Assembly: GCF_035573695.1 (NCBI RefSeq)
Contig: NZ_CP121694.1
Coordinates: 3,232,001 to 3,296,000, forward strand
Source: Metallumcola ferriviriculae
GTDB taxonomy: Bacteria > Bacillota > JADQBR01
DNA length: 64,000 nucleotides
Reading direction: 5' to 3'
The notes below the pieces were generated by a model. That model worked only from the letters and a program-made list of their open reading frames with translations, was not told where the DNA came from and ran no database searches. Every line of letters starts with the position of its first letter. The stretch's first letter is position 1. The translations under genes and the position numbers were made by a program. This document shows, piece by piece, positions 24,892 through 32,580 of the stretch.

Positions 24892-25077
24892 TCAACCTGT
24901 GTAGGCATGAAATATCTCGCAATCTCCCTCAGCCCAGTTGATACAATTGTCACAACGAGGGGATTCCATCCCGGAAACATTGGCCAGTGACACCCCATAG
25001 CCCTGAGCCAGTCCCACTGATTCAAATTCTGGGCAGGCATCTGCAATTCGTTCAACCAGAATGTTCCTGGTATTCAA
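24892..25077 (-). CDS. Small cysteine-containing protein downstream of the selenoprotein
   Basis: This is a protein of about 61 residues with one cysteine in ADACPEF and a C-terminal cluster CDNCINWAEGDC. I do not recognise the family. The cysteine pattern suggests a metal or redox site. GAGGTGG lies eight bases before a TTG at 25077; GTG at 25086 is an alternative. It begins 13 bases after the selenoprotein stop and ends before a terminator, so the two are probably co-transcribed. Confidence 0.6.
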   Translation of the reverse strand: MNTRNILVERIADACPEFESVGLAQGYGVSLANVSGMESPRCDNCINWAEGDCEIFHAYTG

Positions 25078-25090
25078 CCGTGCCACCACC

Positions 25091-25324
25091 TCAATGCAGC
25101 TTCTTATCAATGGCCTGCCTGTCAAAGCCAACTATTACTTCACCATCAATAGCAATAACCGGTACCGCCATCATTCCGGTCTTCTTATGCATTTCGTCGC
25201 GCGCAGCCTCATCTGAAGAGACATCCAGTTCCTTAAAAGAAACTCCCTTTTGTGAAAGATACTCTTTCACTTGTGTGCAGTGTGGTCAAGTTGGTGTAGT
25301 ATATACCGTTACGGCATGTTCCAT
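25091..25324 (-). CDS. Glutaredoxin/NrdH-like selenoprotein (in-frame UGA read as selenocysteine)
   Basis: Read from the ATG at 25324 the frame gives MEHAVTVYTTPT, then UGA, then PHCTQVKEYLSQKGV, so the redox site is UPHC where homologues have CPxC. The frame continues through the glutaredoxin landmarks AVPVIAIDGEVIVGFD to a TGA stop at 25091, 77 residues in all. AAAGGAG lies before the ATG. A stem-loop suitable as a bacterial SECIS follows the UGA. A thiol-disulfide or thioredoxin-fold redox role in the cytoplasm follows from the family. A normal gene caller would miss or split this gene. It could instead be a nonsense mutation, but the conserved position makes this unlikely. Confidence 0.82.
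25252..25288 (-). promoter_or_regulatory. UGA codon and candidate bacterial SECIS hairpin
   Basis: The UGA is at 25288-25286. Fifteen bases later on the minus strand the stem GTGAAAG / CTTTCAC closes a loop AGTAT that contains a G, so the loop lies 23-27 bases after the UGA. This is within the known spacing for bacterial SECIS elements. Confidence 0.65.
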
Positions 25325-25399
25325 CTGTAATCCATCTCCTTTCGAAGAGTTTATCCTTAGCATTCCGCCACAAACAAACTTTATTCTCTTAAAAAGGGT

Positions 25400-25543
25400 T
25401 GTTCAAAAAGTCCAACGCAGGTGAGCAGCGAATTTCTGCGTTGCTCAGTCTTCGAGACTGCTCACGTAGCCACCAGTACGCTCCGCGTCTAAAAGCCTTC
25501 GCGCCTTGAATTCTTGCTCCTGCTACGATGGACTTTTTGAACA
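25400..25543. repeat. MITE-like inverted-repeat element, 144 bp
   Basis: Perfect 15-bp terminal inverted repeats (TGTTCAAAAAGTCCA and its complement) bound a stretch without a gene. Inside, GTGAGCAG and CTGCTCAC form a second inverted repeat. The element lies between the selenoprotein gene and the dehydrogenase gene, ending five bases before the latter's stop. It is non-autonomous and would need a transposase encoded elsewhere. No clear target duplication is seen. Confidence 0.75.
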
Positions 25544-25548
25544 CGCAC

Positions 25549-26511
25549 TTAAAATGGGTTGACCCAGTTAGGCGGTGTATCTCCGTTTAAAGCAGCGATA
25601 ACATTATCAGCTACCATTTCCGCCATTCTATTTCTTGTCTCAACTGTAGCGCTGCCTGTATGTGGAGCTAAAACCACGTTATTCATACCAATTAACCTCT
25701 GATGAACAAGAGGTTCATGCTCGTACACGTCAAGTGCTGCCCCGGCTATTTCACCGTTCTCAAGTGCTGATACCAGCGCTTCTTCCTTGACTATCGGCCC
25801 CCGAGCAGTATTAATCAAATAGGCACTATCTTTCATTCTTTTAAAAACCGCCTCATCAATAAAATAGTGCGATTGCTCAGTTAAAGGTAAATGCAGGGTA
25901 ACCAAATCAGCCTCCGCTAACAGCCCTTCCATGGAACGATATGACGCTTTTAGTTCCCCTTCAATCACGGGTGACTTCTGGCGGCGGGAATGATATATCA
26001 CCGGCATGTTAAAGCCGGCAGCACGTTTTGCCACAGCCATACCGATACGACCAAACCCAATAATCCCCAACGTCTTACCGTTTAGCTCACTTCCCAATAA
26101 AAGTTCCGGGGCCCAGCCGGTAAATTGACCGTCACGCATCATCCTATCTCCTTCAGGAATACGCCGCGTCACCGCTAAGATTAAGGCCCAGGTCAGGTCA
26201 GCCGTAGCATCAGTAAGTACGCCAGGGGTATTGGTAACCTTGACCTTTTTTTCGGTGGCGCCGGCAATATCTATATTATTAGTACCAACTGCATAATTTG
26301 CTATCACTTCCAATTGCGGCAATGCTTCAATTACCTCCCGATCCACATTGTCTGATAGCAGCGTGACCAGGGCCTGCTTGCCTTTTGCACCATCAATAAT
26401 CTCTTCTTTTGTCAGGTGCCGGTCTTCAGTCCCCACCGCAACCGAAAAATGCTGTTCAATTTTGGCAACTGCTGCATCCGGCAGCTTGTAGGTCATAAAC
26501 ACTTCTTTCAT
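25549..26511 (-). CDS. D-isomer-specific 2-hydroxyacid dehydrogenase
   Basis: The 320 residues match glyoxylate/hydroxypyruvate reductases: a Rossmann motif GIIGFGRIGMAVAKRAAG near residue 147, and catalytic Arg in NTARGPIV, Glu in YEHEP and His in LAPHTGSAT. It reduces 2-oxoacids (or oxidises D-2-hydroxyacids) with NAD(P)H in the cytoplasm; the exact substrate is open. ATG at 26511 follows GGGGGTGA; the longer frame upstream has no ribosome binding site. It is transcribed alone. Confidence 0.9.
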   Translation of the reverse strand: MKEVFMTYKLPDAAVAKIEQHFSVAVGTEDRHLTKEEIIDGAKGKQALVTLLSDNVDREVIEALPQLEVIANYAVGTNNIDIAGATEKKVKVTNTPGVLTDATADLTWALILAVTRRIPEGDRMMRDGQFTGWAPELLLGSELNGKTLGIIGFGRIGMAVAKRAAGFNMPVIYHSRRQKSPVIEGELKASYRSMEGLLAEADLVTLHLPLTEQSHYFIDEAVFKRMKDSAYLINTARGPIVKEEALVSALENGEIAGAALDVYEHEPLVHQRLIGMNNVVLAPHTGSATVETRNRMAEMVADNVIAALNGDTPPNWVNPF

Positions 26512-26659
26512 CATTTCACCCCCGTAATATTTTAACTTTGAACAACTTAAATTATTCCTGTTAATATCATTAGCTGTCAACTGGCATAAACCTTCCCACC
26601 ACTGTACATCCTATATAACAAATAATCTCTTTCACTACGTTCAGAAAGGAGTTAAGCAA

Positions 26660-26803
26660 ATGACATCTGCCGACCAATGTAAAAACCTAGGCTGTCGTTG
26701 GATTTTTGAACGCCAATGCAATGCCACCTATGCCTGCAGTAACCCGGATGTAATTAACCAGTCGGTAACCTGTCCATATCGGGGAATTATCAATAAGGAA
26801 TAA
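26660..26803 (+). CDS. Small cysteine-rich protein (47 aa)
   Basis: A 47-residue frame begins MTSADQCKNLGCRW and has six cysteines (7, 12, 20, 26, 38 and one near its C-terminal third), consistent with metal binding or disulfides. It is behind AAAGGAG. I do not recognise the family. It is followed 18 bases later by a small membrane protein, with which it forms an operon. Confidence 0.6.
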   Translation: MTSADQCKNLGCRWIFERQCNATYACSNPDVINQSVTCPYRGIINKE

Positions 26804-26821
26804 GAAAAAAAGGAGGGGCAA

Positions 26822-26983
26822 ATGCCTAAAAAAAATGTGGGAAAAACCGACCAGGTTATCCGTTACATTTTGGCAGCATTATTACTGGTTACTGCTTTTC
26901 TGACTAACCTTGGTTGGATATGGTTTGGAGTTTTGCTGATAGTGGGAATAGCACTGCTGGCCACGGCAGCAACTCAGTACTGA
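26822..26983 (+). CDS. Small DUF2892-type membrane protein (53 aa)
   Basis: The protein starts MPKKNVGKTDQVIRYILAAL and has two membrane segments separated by a short turn (TNLGWIW), matching the YgaP-tail/DUF2892 family. A strong AGGAGGGG precedes the ATG. Family members are small inner-membrane proteins often linked with rhodaneses, but none is near. The function is unknown. Confidence 0.7.
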   Translation: MPKKNVGKTDQVIRYILAALLLVTAFLTNLGWIWFGVLLIVGIALLATAATQY

Positions 26984-26996
26984 CCGGGTTATGACC

Positions 26997-27186
26997 TGGT
27001 AGGTTGGTCAACCTACAGCAAGCGCCCAAACAAATGAAAAAATTTATACCTTTTGACTGGTATAAATAAAAAGTTCCTACGCAATGGTAGGAACCTTTGA
27101 AGGGTGGGGTGGGGATTTGGGGAATCCCACATTGATAGTATACAACAAAGAAAACCGTTTGTGACGTGACGAAGGTCACTTTTTTA
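26997..27186. other. Hairpin-rich intergenic region after the small membrane gene
   Basis: Successive inverted repeats are seen: GTAGGTTG/CAACCTAC near 26999-27016, TTTATACC/GGTATAAA at 27043-27066, GTTCCTAC/GTAGGAAC near 27073-27094, and GTGAC/GTCAC followed by TTTTTT near 27168-27186. The first two probably end the plus-strand operon. No gene is seen here. Confidence 0.5.
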
Positions 27187-27250
27187 GCAAGAAAAATAAT
27201 TATTTGTATCAGCTTAGTTGGATAAATCGTTATGAAAGGAATGATTAGTA

Positions 27251-27523
27251 ATGCAGGAACAATTAAAGGGAATGTTAAGCCAATTAGACGCAAGTTCCTG
27301 GGAAAACTGGAAAAAATCTTTAGGAAACATGGTACAACAAGCGAAAAAATCTGGCATTAATCAGGACACCCTGGTAGAGTTTGCAGCAGAATTTGGCGAC
27401 TTCTTAACTCACAATATTTCTCCCGATGTCCCTGAAAACATAGCTCTTAAAGAACTATGGCAAGCAGCTAATGAAGAAGAACAAAAGACACTGGCCAAAT
27501 TGATGTTAAAACTTACGCACTAA
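27251..27523 (+). CDS. DUF3243 domain protein
   Basis: The 90 residues match the Firmicutes DUF3243 family (YmfJ-like), with SSWENWKKSLGNMV, a GD.L motif (FGDFLTHNISPD) and PENIALKELWQAA. It is soluble and helical, with no known function. A terminator directly follows, so it is a single-gene unit. Confidence 0.8.
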   Translation: MQEQLKGMLSQLDASSWENWKKSLGNMVQQAKKSGINQDTLVEFAAEFGDFLTHNISPDVPENIALKELWQAANEEEQKTLAKLMLKLTH

Positions 27524-27537
27524 GCATTAAAATTTAA

Positions 27538-27571
27538 AACCGCGCGAAATGACATTTCGCGCGGTTTTTTT
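27538..27571 (+). terminator. Terminator after the DUF3243 gene
   Basis: An 11-bp GC-rich stem CCGCGCGAAAT / ATTTCGCGCGG with a 3-base loop is followed by TTTTTTT. Confidence 0.95.
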
Positions 27572-27573
27572 GA

Positions 27574-27612
27574 TGTATAGGAAATTATGGGTTGTGGATA
27601 ATTTCCTATACA
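27574..27612. repeat. Dispersed palindromic repeat, copy B
   Basis: Arms TGTATAGGAAATTAT and ATAATTTCCTATACA flank GGGTTGTGG. Together with the following CATGGGGGTTATTAAGGG it matches the inverted copy at 43618-43674. Confidence 0.85.
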
Positions 27613-27646
27613 TGGGGGTTATTAAGGGCCCCTTATACTTATGTAT

Positions 27647-27832
27647 TTATCTGTCTTTGTAAAGAACTCCGCCCTCGGCATAATGTTCTTTTTTCAACTC
27701 TCGGATAATGACCTTAACCACTTCCGGCTTACAGCTAACGGACTCAACTACTGCATCAGTAATGTTCCTTGCCAAACTCCTCTTTTGTTCTTCAGTACGA
27801 CCTTCAATCATGTCAATCTGAACAATAGGCAT
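27647..27832 (-). CDS. 4-oxalocrotonate tautomerase-like protein
   Basis: This is a 61-residue protein that after Met removal starts with the catalytic Pro (MPIVQIDMIEGRTEEQK), as in the small tautomerase family. Such enzymes tautomerise unsaturated 2-oxoacids; homologues in bacteria without aromatic catabolism have unknown substrates. ATG at 27832 follows AAGGAGGTG; a longer frame upstream lacks the Pro-1 arrangement. Confidence 0.88.
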   Translation of the reverse strand: MPIVQIDMIEGRTEEQKRSLARNITDAVVESVSCKPEVVKVIIRELKKEHYAEGGVLYKDR

Positions 27833-27930
27833 CTTCACACCTCCTTCACATAGTCTAAACATTTTAACTAAAGAATACACTTTACTAAGCTTTGGTGCAA
27901 GTGAGCTTACGTAAAAAAGGAGGGGTCCTG

Positions 27931-28143
27931 TTGCTAACAGCCCGGGTAATACGGAGCGAAACGGTGGATGATCGCGAAATAATCCATTACGAGGTGGACT
28001 GTCCCTGCTGCGGCCAAACTAAGTTATTTATCGTTGCCGACCATAACAGTCAATCCCAGCTTCATTGTCCAAACTGTGGTGTCTTCTTCTACCCAACCAG
28101 TTTTGAAAAAGCCTCAACTAATAAGTATCGATATAGACGATAA
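27931..28143 (+). CDS. Small zinc-ribbon-like protein
   Basis: This is a protein of about 70 residues with two CxxC pairs, CPCCG and CPNCG, about 26 residues apart, as in zinc ribbons. The rest is short beta strands. A TTG at 27931 follows AAAGGAGGGG at five bases. I do not recognise the family. It precedes the FAH-family gene by 57 bases and may be co-transcribed with it. Confidence 0.6.
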   Translation: MLTARVIRSETVDDREIIHYEVDCPCCGQTKLFIVADHNSQSQLHCPNCGVFFYPTSFEKASTNKYRYRR

Positions 28144-28200
28144 GAAAGGATTTACGATAGTTATTGTAGAACTACAAGGCAGAAAAGGAGGTAGTAAAAA

Positions 28201-29073
28201 TTGCGCTTGGCTACAATAGTATCAGCAGGTGAAGAAACTCTGGCATTAGTAATTACAGATCATGTTATACCCTTAACCAATATCAATAAACATTACCACA
28301 CCCGATGGAATACCTGTCTCTACTCTCTGTTATCTGACCAACAGCTGGACCAATTTAAAGACTGGGTATCTCAACAAAATCATAATACCCTTACCAGTCT
28401 GGCCCTAAAAAAGACCGCGGATATCACCCCTCTTTACAGACACCCGCGAAAGATATGGGGAATAGGTCTAAATTACGCAGAACATGCAGGGGATTTAGAG
28501 GAAAAAAGCCCCACTACGGCGCCGGCCAGCTTTATGAAACCTGATACCACAATAATAGGACCAGGAGACGCAATCCAAATACCTAAGCAATCCCAACGCA
28601 CCACTGCTGAGGCAGAACTCGGGGTCATTATTGGCAAACGCTGCAAAAATATTACACCGGCTGCGGCACCCGAATATGTGGCAGGCTTTACCAACATCAT
28701 TGATATGACTGCTGAAGACATATTAAGACAAAACCCACGCTATCTTACTCGCTCTAAAAGCTTTGATACTTTTTTCAGCTTTGGCCCCTATTTGGTAACT
28801 CCTGATGAAGTGGCAGATGTTTTGTTGCTTGAAGTCGCCACTGTTATTAACGGCAGTGTTCATCGCAAAAACTATGTCAACAATATGACATTTAACCCCT
28901 GGGAGTTGGTTGCATTCCATTCTCAGGTAATGACACTTCTGCCGGGAGATATTATTTCTACGGGCACACCCGGGGCGGTAGTAATCGCTGATGGTGATGA
29001 AGTAAGCTGCGAGATTACCGGCTTCCCTACTTTACAAAATTCAGTGATGGATTTAAAAACAGACCGCGCATGA
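28201..29073 (+). CDS. Fumarylacetoacetate hydrolase family protein
   Basis: The 290 residues have the FAH-family core from about residue 85: GIGLNYAEHAGD, EAELGVIIGK (metal-binding glutamates), then TGTPG.V near 258. Members hydrolyse or decarboxylate acylpyruvates and 2-oxo-diacids; the substrate here is open. The TTG start follows AAAAGGAGG. The stop codon TGA is inside the loop of the terminator hairpin. Confidence 0.87.
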   Translation: MRLATIVSAGEETLALVITDHVIPLTNINKHYHTRWNTCLYSLLSDQQLDQFKDWVSQQNHNTLTSLALKKTADITPLYRHPRKIWGIGLNYAEHAGDLEEKSPTTAPASFMKPDTTIIGPGDAIQIPKQSQRTTAEAELGVIIGKRCKNITPAAAPEYVAGFTNIIDMTAEDILRQNPRYLTRSKSFDTFFSFGPYLVTPDEVADVLLLEVATVINGSVHRKNYVNNMTFNPWELVAFHSQVMTLLPGDIISTGTPGAVVIADGDEVSCEITGFPTLQNSVMDLKTDRA

Positions 29074-29090
29074 TGCGCGGTCTGTTTTTT
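29056..29090 (+). terminator. Terminator overlapping the FAH-family stop codon
   Basis: AACAGACCGCGCA and TGCGCGGTCTGTT form a 13-bp stem around the 3-base loop TGA, which is the stop codon; TTTTTT follows. Confidence 0.92.
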
Positions 29091-29095
29091 CACCG

Positions 29096-29893
29096 TTAAA
29101 ATTTTATCCCAGTCGGGGACATTTTATCAAGTTCCTCCCAAATAAATGAGTTAAGTACTCTGATATAAGTACCCTTCATACCTAGAGATTTAGAATTAAT
29201 TACCCCGGCGCTTTCGAATTTCCGCAGGGCATTAACAATTACTGAGCGGGTGATACCAGCCTCATCAGCAATTTTACTAGCTACAATAACCCCCTCATTT
29301 CCTTCAAGACCACGCAGTATCGCTACGATGGCCTCAGCCTCAGAGTAGGAAAGAGTCTGGGTAGCTACATGTACCATTGCCTTTAGGCGCGCAATTTCTT
29401 CTGATTTTTCTGATTGGGCACGGAGCATTTCCATTGCAATTACTGTAGCACCATATTCCGCCAATACTAAATCTCCATCGGAAAACCACTGGTCGAATTT
29501 ACTCAATACTACAGTTCCCAATTTCTCGGCACCACCGATCATGGGAATATAAGTTGTGACTTTATTACCAAAAACGCAGGTCTCTCTTCCATTTGATAAA
29601 ACACAGTAATCCTTGTGGGCCACATTAGCCTTGGTCATTTTAATGTCCTCCAAGGATTGGGCGTAATCTTCTGGAAAGCACTTGGCCTCATAAAGTATGT
29701 CGTCAATGGTATCGCAAGAACGACCCCGGGAAAAAGCATACCCGAGAACTTCTCCGTAACAACCAATGATATAGCAGTTTGCTTCCACATGCTCACTAAG
29801 TGCTTTACCCATTTCCTTAAAGTCCACCGGTTGTCCTGCGGACTTTTGAATCAAGTCGTTCATTGCTCGCATTTTTTCCAATAATGTTTTCAT
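29096..29893 (-). CDS. codY: GTP-sensing global regulator CodY
   Basis: CodY represses or activates amino acid, nitrogen and sporulation genes according to GTP and branched-chain amino acids. The 265 residues contain the N-terminal GAF domain (LLEKMRAMNDLIQ, NCYIIGCYGEVLGYAF) and the C-terminal winged helix (SKIADEAGITRSVIVNALRK near 209). Length is normal. It has its own promoter and AGGAGG. Here it is not in the usual xerC-hslVU operon. Confidence 0.95.
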   Translation of the reverse strand: MKTLLEKMRAMNDLIQKSAGQPVDFKEMGKALSEHVEANCYIIGCYGEVLGYAFSRGRSCDTIDDILYEAKCFPEDYAQSLEDIKMTKANVAHKDYCVLSNGRETCVFGNKVTTYIPMIGGAEKLGTVVLSKFDQWFSDGDLVLAEYGATVIAMEMLRAQSEKSEEIARLKAMVHVATQTLSYSEAEAIVAILRGLEGNEGVIVASKIADEAGITRSVIVNALRKFESAGVINSKSLGMKGTYIRVLNSFIWEELDKMSPTGIKF

Positions 29894-29988
29894 AAATTCC
29901 TCCTAGCCGACCGTTGGGTTTTAAAAAAAAAGAATTTCCATTATGACTAGTATTAGTAATACAAGGGATTTTAAAACTACGCACCCCT

Positions 29989-30017
29989 ATTATAATCACA
30001 TTTCGGCTTTTGTGCAA
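29989..30017 (-). promoter_or_regulatory. Sigma-A promoter of codY
   Basis: On the minus strand TTGCAC and TATAAT are separated by 17 bases, about 95 bases upstream of the codY start. Confidence 0.8.
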
Positions 30018-30077
30018 TAATTCACGATAAATTCACCTAGGAAGTACAAATGTCTTCTCACTCGGAACAAAAAACCT

Positions 30078-30106
30078 TTGAGTATTAGTCCAGTTTCAAT
30101 TATAAT
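30078..30106 (+). promoter_or_regulatory. Sigma-A promoter of serC
   Basis: TTGAGT and TATAAT are separated by 17 bases, and the -10 box is 33 bases before the serC start. Confidence 0.85.
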
Positions 30107-30138
30107 GTGAAATAACTAACTTTCAAAAGGAGCGTTAT

Positions 30139-31221
30139 ATGATGAATAAAGTCTTTAACTTTTACCCAGGGCCGGCCACACTGCCGCAACCGGTGCTGGA
30201 AACAGCGAGAACAGAACTTTTGAATTACCGTGACTCGGGTATGTCAGTGATGGAAATGAGTCACCGTTCAAAACCAATAGAAAACGTTATTGCCTCCGCA
30301 GAAGCTAATTTGAAGGAGTTACTAAAAATACCCGAAGGATACCGAGTGCTATTTTTACAGGGCGGTGCTACTTCTCAATTTTTCATGATACCTTTCAACT
30401 TCTTGACAAAGGACCAGACCGCTAACTATGTGCTCACCGGAAGTTTTGCGGAGAAAGCTTATAAAGAAGCGTTAAAAACCGGCAGTGCTCATACTGCCGC
30501 TTCTACTAAAGAGGAAAAATTTCGTTCTATTCCCAAACTTGAAGATATTTCAGTCAGTGACAATGCTGCATATCTGCATCTCACTTCGAACAATACTATT
30601 TACGGAACCCAATGGCAGCAGTTCCCCCAGCTGTCTATTCCAGTGGTAGCCGATATGTCCAGCGACATTTTATCTCGTCCTTTTGACGTATCAAACTTTG
30701 ATTTGATCTATGCTGGAGCACAGAAGAACCTTGGACCGGCAGGAGTTACCGTAGTAATAATCAGTGAGAAACTCATAAACATCAGTGCCCAGGCAAAACT
30801 GCCGGATATGCTAAAGTACTCTGTCCATGCAGAAAAAGATTCTATGTTTAACACACCGCCAACTTTCCCCGTTTATATAGTTAACCTTGTACTCGAATGG
30901 ATTAAGGAAAACGGAGGGTTAGAAAAGATGGCGGCACGCAACCAAGAGAAAGCCGATATGGTTTACCAAGTAATTGACCAAAATCCGGACTTTTATCAAG
31001 GCCATGCAATCAGTGACAGGTCACTTATGAACATTTCCTTCCGATTACCCAATGAAGACCTAGAAAAAGAGTTTGTGCATAGCGCTGAGAAAGTCGGCCT
31101 GGTAGGTTTAAAAGGGCACCGTTCCGTTGGTGGCATTCGCGCTTCCATTTATAACGCCATGCCCGTAGAAGGATGTGCTGCTTTAGCGGCATTCATGCTG
31201 GCATTTAGGAAAACTCATTAA
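30139..31221 (+). CDS. serC: Phosphoserine aminotransferase
   Basis: SerC converts 3-phosphohydroxypyruvate and glutamate to phosphoserine in serine synthesis (and serves in pyridoxal synthesis). The 360 residues show the class-V start NFYPGPATLPQPV, FLQGGATSQF near residue 73, the PLP lysine in YAGAQKNLGPAGV near 197, and GLKGHRSVGGIRAS near 322. Two ATGs (30139, 30142) follow AAAGGAG. No serA is adjacent. Confidence 0.95.
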   Translation: MMNKVFNFYPGPATLPQPVLETARTELLNYRDSGMSVMEMSHRSKPIENVIASAEANLKELLKIPEGYRVLFLQGGATSQFFMIPFNFLTKDQTANYVLTGSFAEKAYKEALKTGSAHTAASTKEEKFRSIPKLEDISVSDNAAYLHLTSNNTIYGTQWQQFPQLSIPVVADMSSDILSRPFDVSNFDLIYAGAQKNLGPAGVTVVIISEKLINISAQAKLPDMLKYSVHAEKDSMFNTPPTFPVYIVNLVLEWIKENGGLEKMAARNQEKADMVYQVIDQNPDFYQGHAISDRSLMNISFRLPNEDLEKEFVHSAEKVGLVGLKGHRSVGGIRASIYNAMPVEGCAALAAFMLAFRKTH

Positions 31222-31229
31222 TAGTGTTT

Positions 31230-31257
31230 ACAGCGGGACCCTACCGGTCCCGCTTAT
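31230..31257. terminator. Hairpin shared by the convergent serC and YkvI-like genes
   Basis: AGCGGGACC / GGTCCCGCT form a 9-bp stem with a short loop; the minus-strand stop TAG falls in its loop. The T-tract is poor on both sides. Confidence 0.6.
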
Positions 31258-32353
31258 CTCTATTATCCTGTGGTTTAACTGCGGGTATTGGTGATAAATT
31301 TACTGACCGCTCCCGAACAAATTGATACACAATGCCTGTCAATAATAACAGCCCAATATAACCTACAGCGGGAAGCAGATAGCGAATAAGATTGACAAAA
31401 CCAATTCCACTGAGGACTAATGCACCAAGACTTGCACCCGCAGTGAACCAAAGCCGTTTTTTACCGGAGCCAGCCAACCTGGCCACAAAACCATAAAGGC
31501 CACCTACCGCGGTAGTGTACACTTCGGCAAAAAGCACACCGCTGTAAATTGTTTGCACCAACGGTGATATGGTACCGGCAAGAAAAATCATAGGTACTTC
31601 AAATTGAGCCGCTGTGGATCTGGTAAGGAGAAGCGCGGTAGCTATTACTATTGCCCCTAATCCCAGACCCAGTCCACCCAATAAAGCACCAGCGTTGATG
31701 GAATGGCGGTCATTGGCTTCGCGCCCAAGCGGAGCGAGCACGGCTACCGCTAAAATTAAATTATACGACACGTAAAGCGTCGCTGCCAGAAGCCAGTTTC
31801 CTACAACTGCGTTACCGGGCAGAGCATTAACAGCACTTATCCCGATTAAATTTGAGTCGATAATGACCCTAACACTGACGTATGTTACCGCTGTCAACAG
31901 CAAGGGCACCACTAAACTAATGGACCGGATAACACTGCTTACGCCAAGAGCTACTGTGACAAATGTGGCGGCAATAACTGTTATACTGCCAAAAAACGGT
32001 GCCAAGCCAAATTGTTCTTTAAATAAGGACCCCGCACCGGCAGCCATAAGTGTTAATGCGCCAAACAAAAAAAAAGTAATCACAATATCTATCAAAGTTC
32101 CAATGATCCTACCGGTAAAATACTTAACTACCGGAAGGTGTGACTCTGCCTTTAGCTTATAACCGTATAATAACATCTGCCAGCCAAAAAACATAAATAA
32201 TAAAGTGGATAAACCTAAGCCAATATAAGCAATCGGCCCAAAATAGCCAAAAAACAAAAGTACTTCTTGACCTGAAGCAAAACCGGCACCAACTACAGTA
32301 CCTATATATGTTGCTCCAACAGTCAATGGAGAAAGTTTTTTCTCTTTTTTCAT
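31241..32353 (-). CDS. YkvI-family membrane transporter-like protein
   Basis: The 370 residues form about ten membrane helices and begin with the family's TVGATYIGTVVGAGFASGQE, a broken-helix motif of the APC/LeuT fold. YkvI proteins (COG3949) are distant relatives of amino acid transporters with unknown substrates. AGGAGGT precedes the ATG. It is convergent with serC. Confidence 0.85.
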   Translation of the reverse strand: MKKEKKLSPLTVGATYIGTVVGAGFASGQEVLLFFGYFGPIAYIGLGLSTLLFMFFGWQMLLYGYKLKAESHLPVVKYFTGRIIGTLIDIVITFFLFGALTLMAAGAGSLFKEQFGLAPFFGSITVIAATFVTVALGVSSVIRSISLVVPLLLTAVTYVSVRVIIDSNLIGISAVNALPGNAVVGNWLLAATLYVSYNLILAVAVLAPLGREANDRHSINAGALLGGLGLGLGAIVIATALLLTRSTAAQFEVPMIFLAGTISPLVQTIYSGVLFAEVYTTAVGGLYGFVARLAGSGKKRLWFTAGASLGALVLSGIGFVNLIRYLLPAVGYIGLLLLTGIVYQFVRERSVNLSPIPAVKPQDNRDKRDR

Positions 32354-32580
32354 TAATCATACCTCCTGTTATATAGCATTTACAAACAGGCAGGTTGTTA
32401 CAGCCGGATATATCTTCCTGTACAAATCTTCCTGATTTTAAAGGAATTAGCCGATAAAAGGAAAAAGTGAATAAATGAAAACTTGGCATGCGTCAATACA
32501 GATCGAAACAAATCAGCACCAATGCCGTCGGAGAGCTATTCTGTCTGACAGGCATATCAACACTCAAGGAGGTCGAAACA

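Noticed and set aside
25286-25288. The UGA as a simple nonsense mutation
   Set aside because: The UGA sits exactly at the catalytic cysteine position, the frame is otherwise intact and a SECIS-like hairpin follows.
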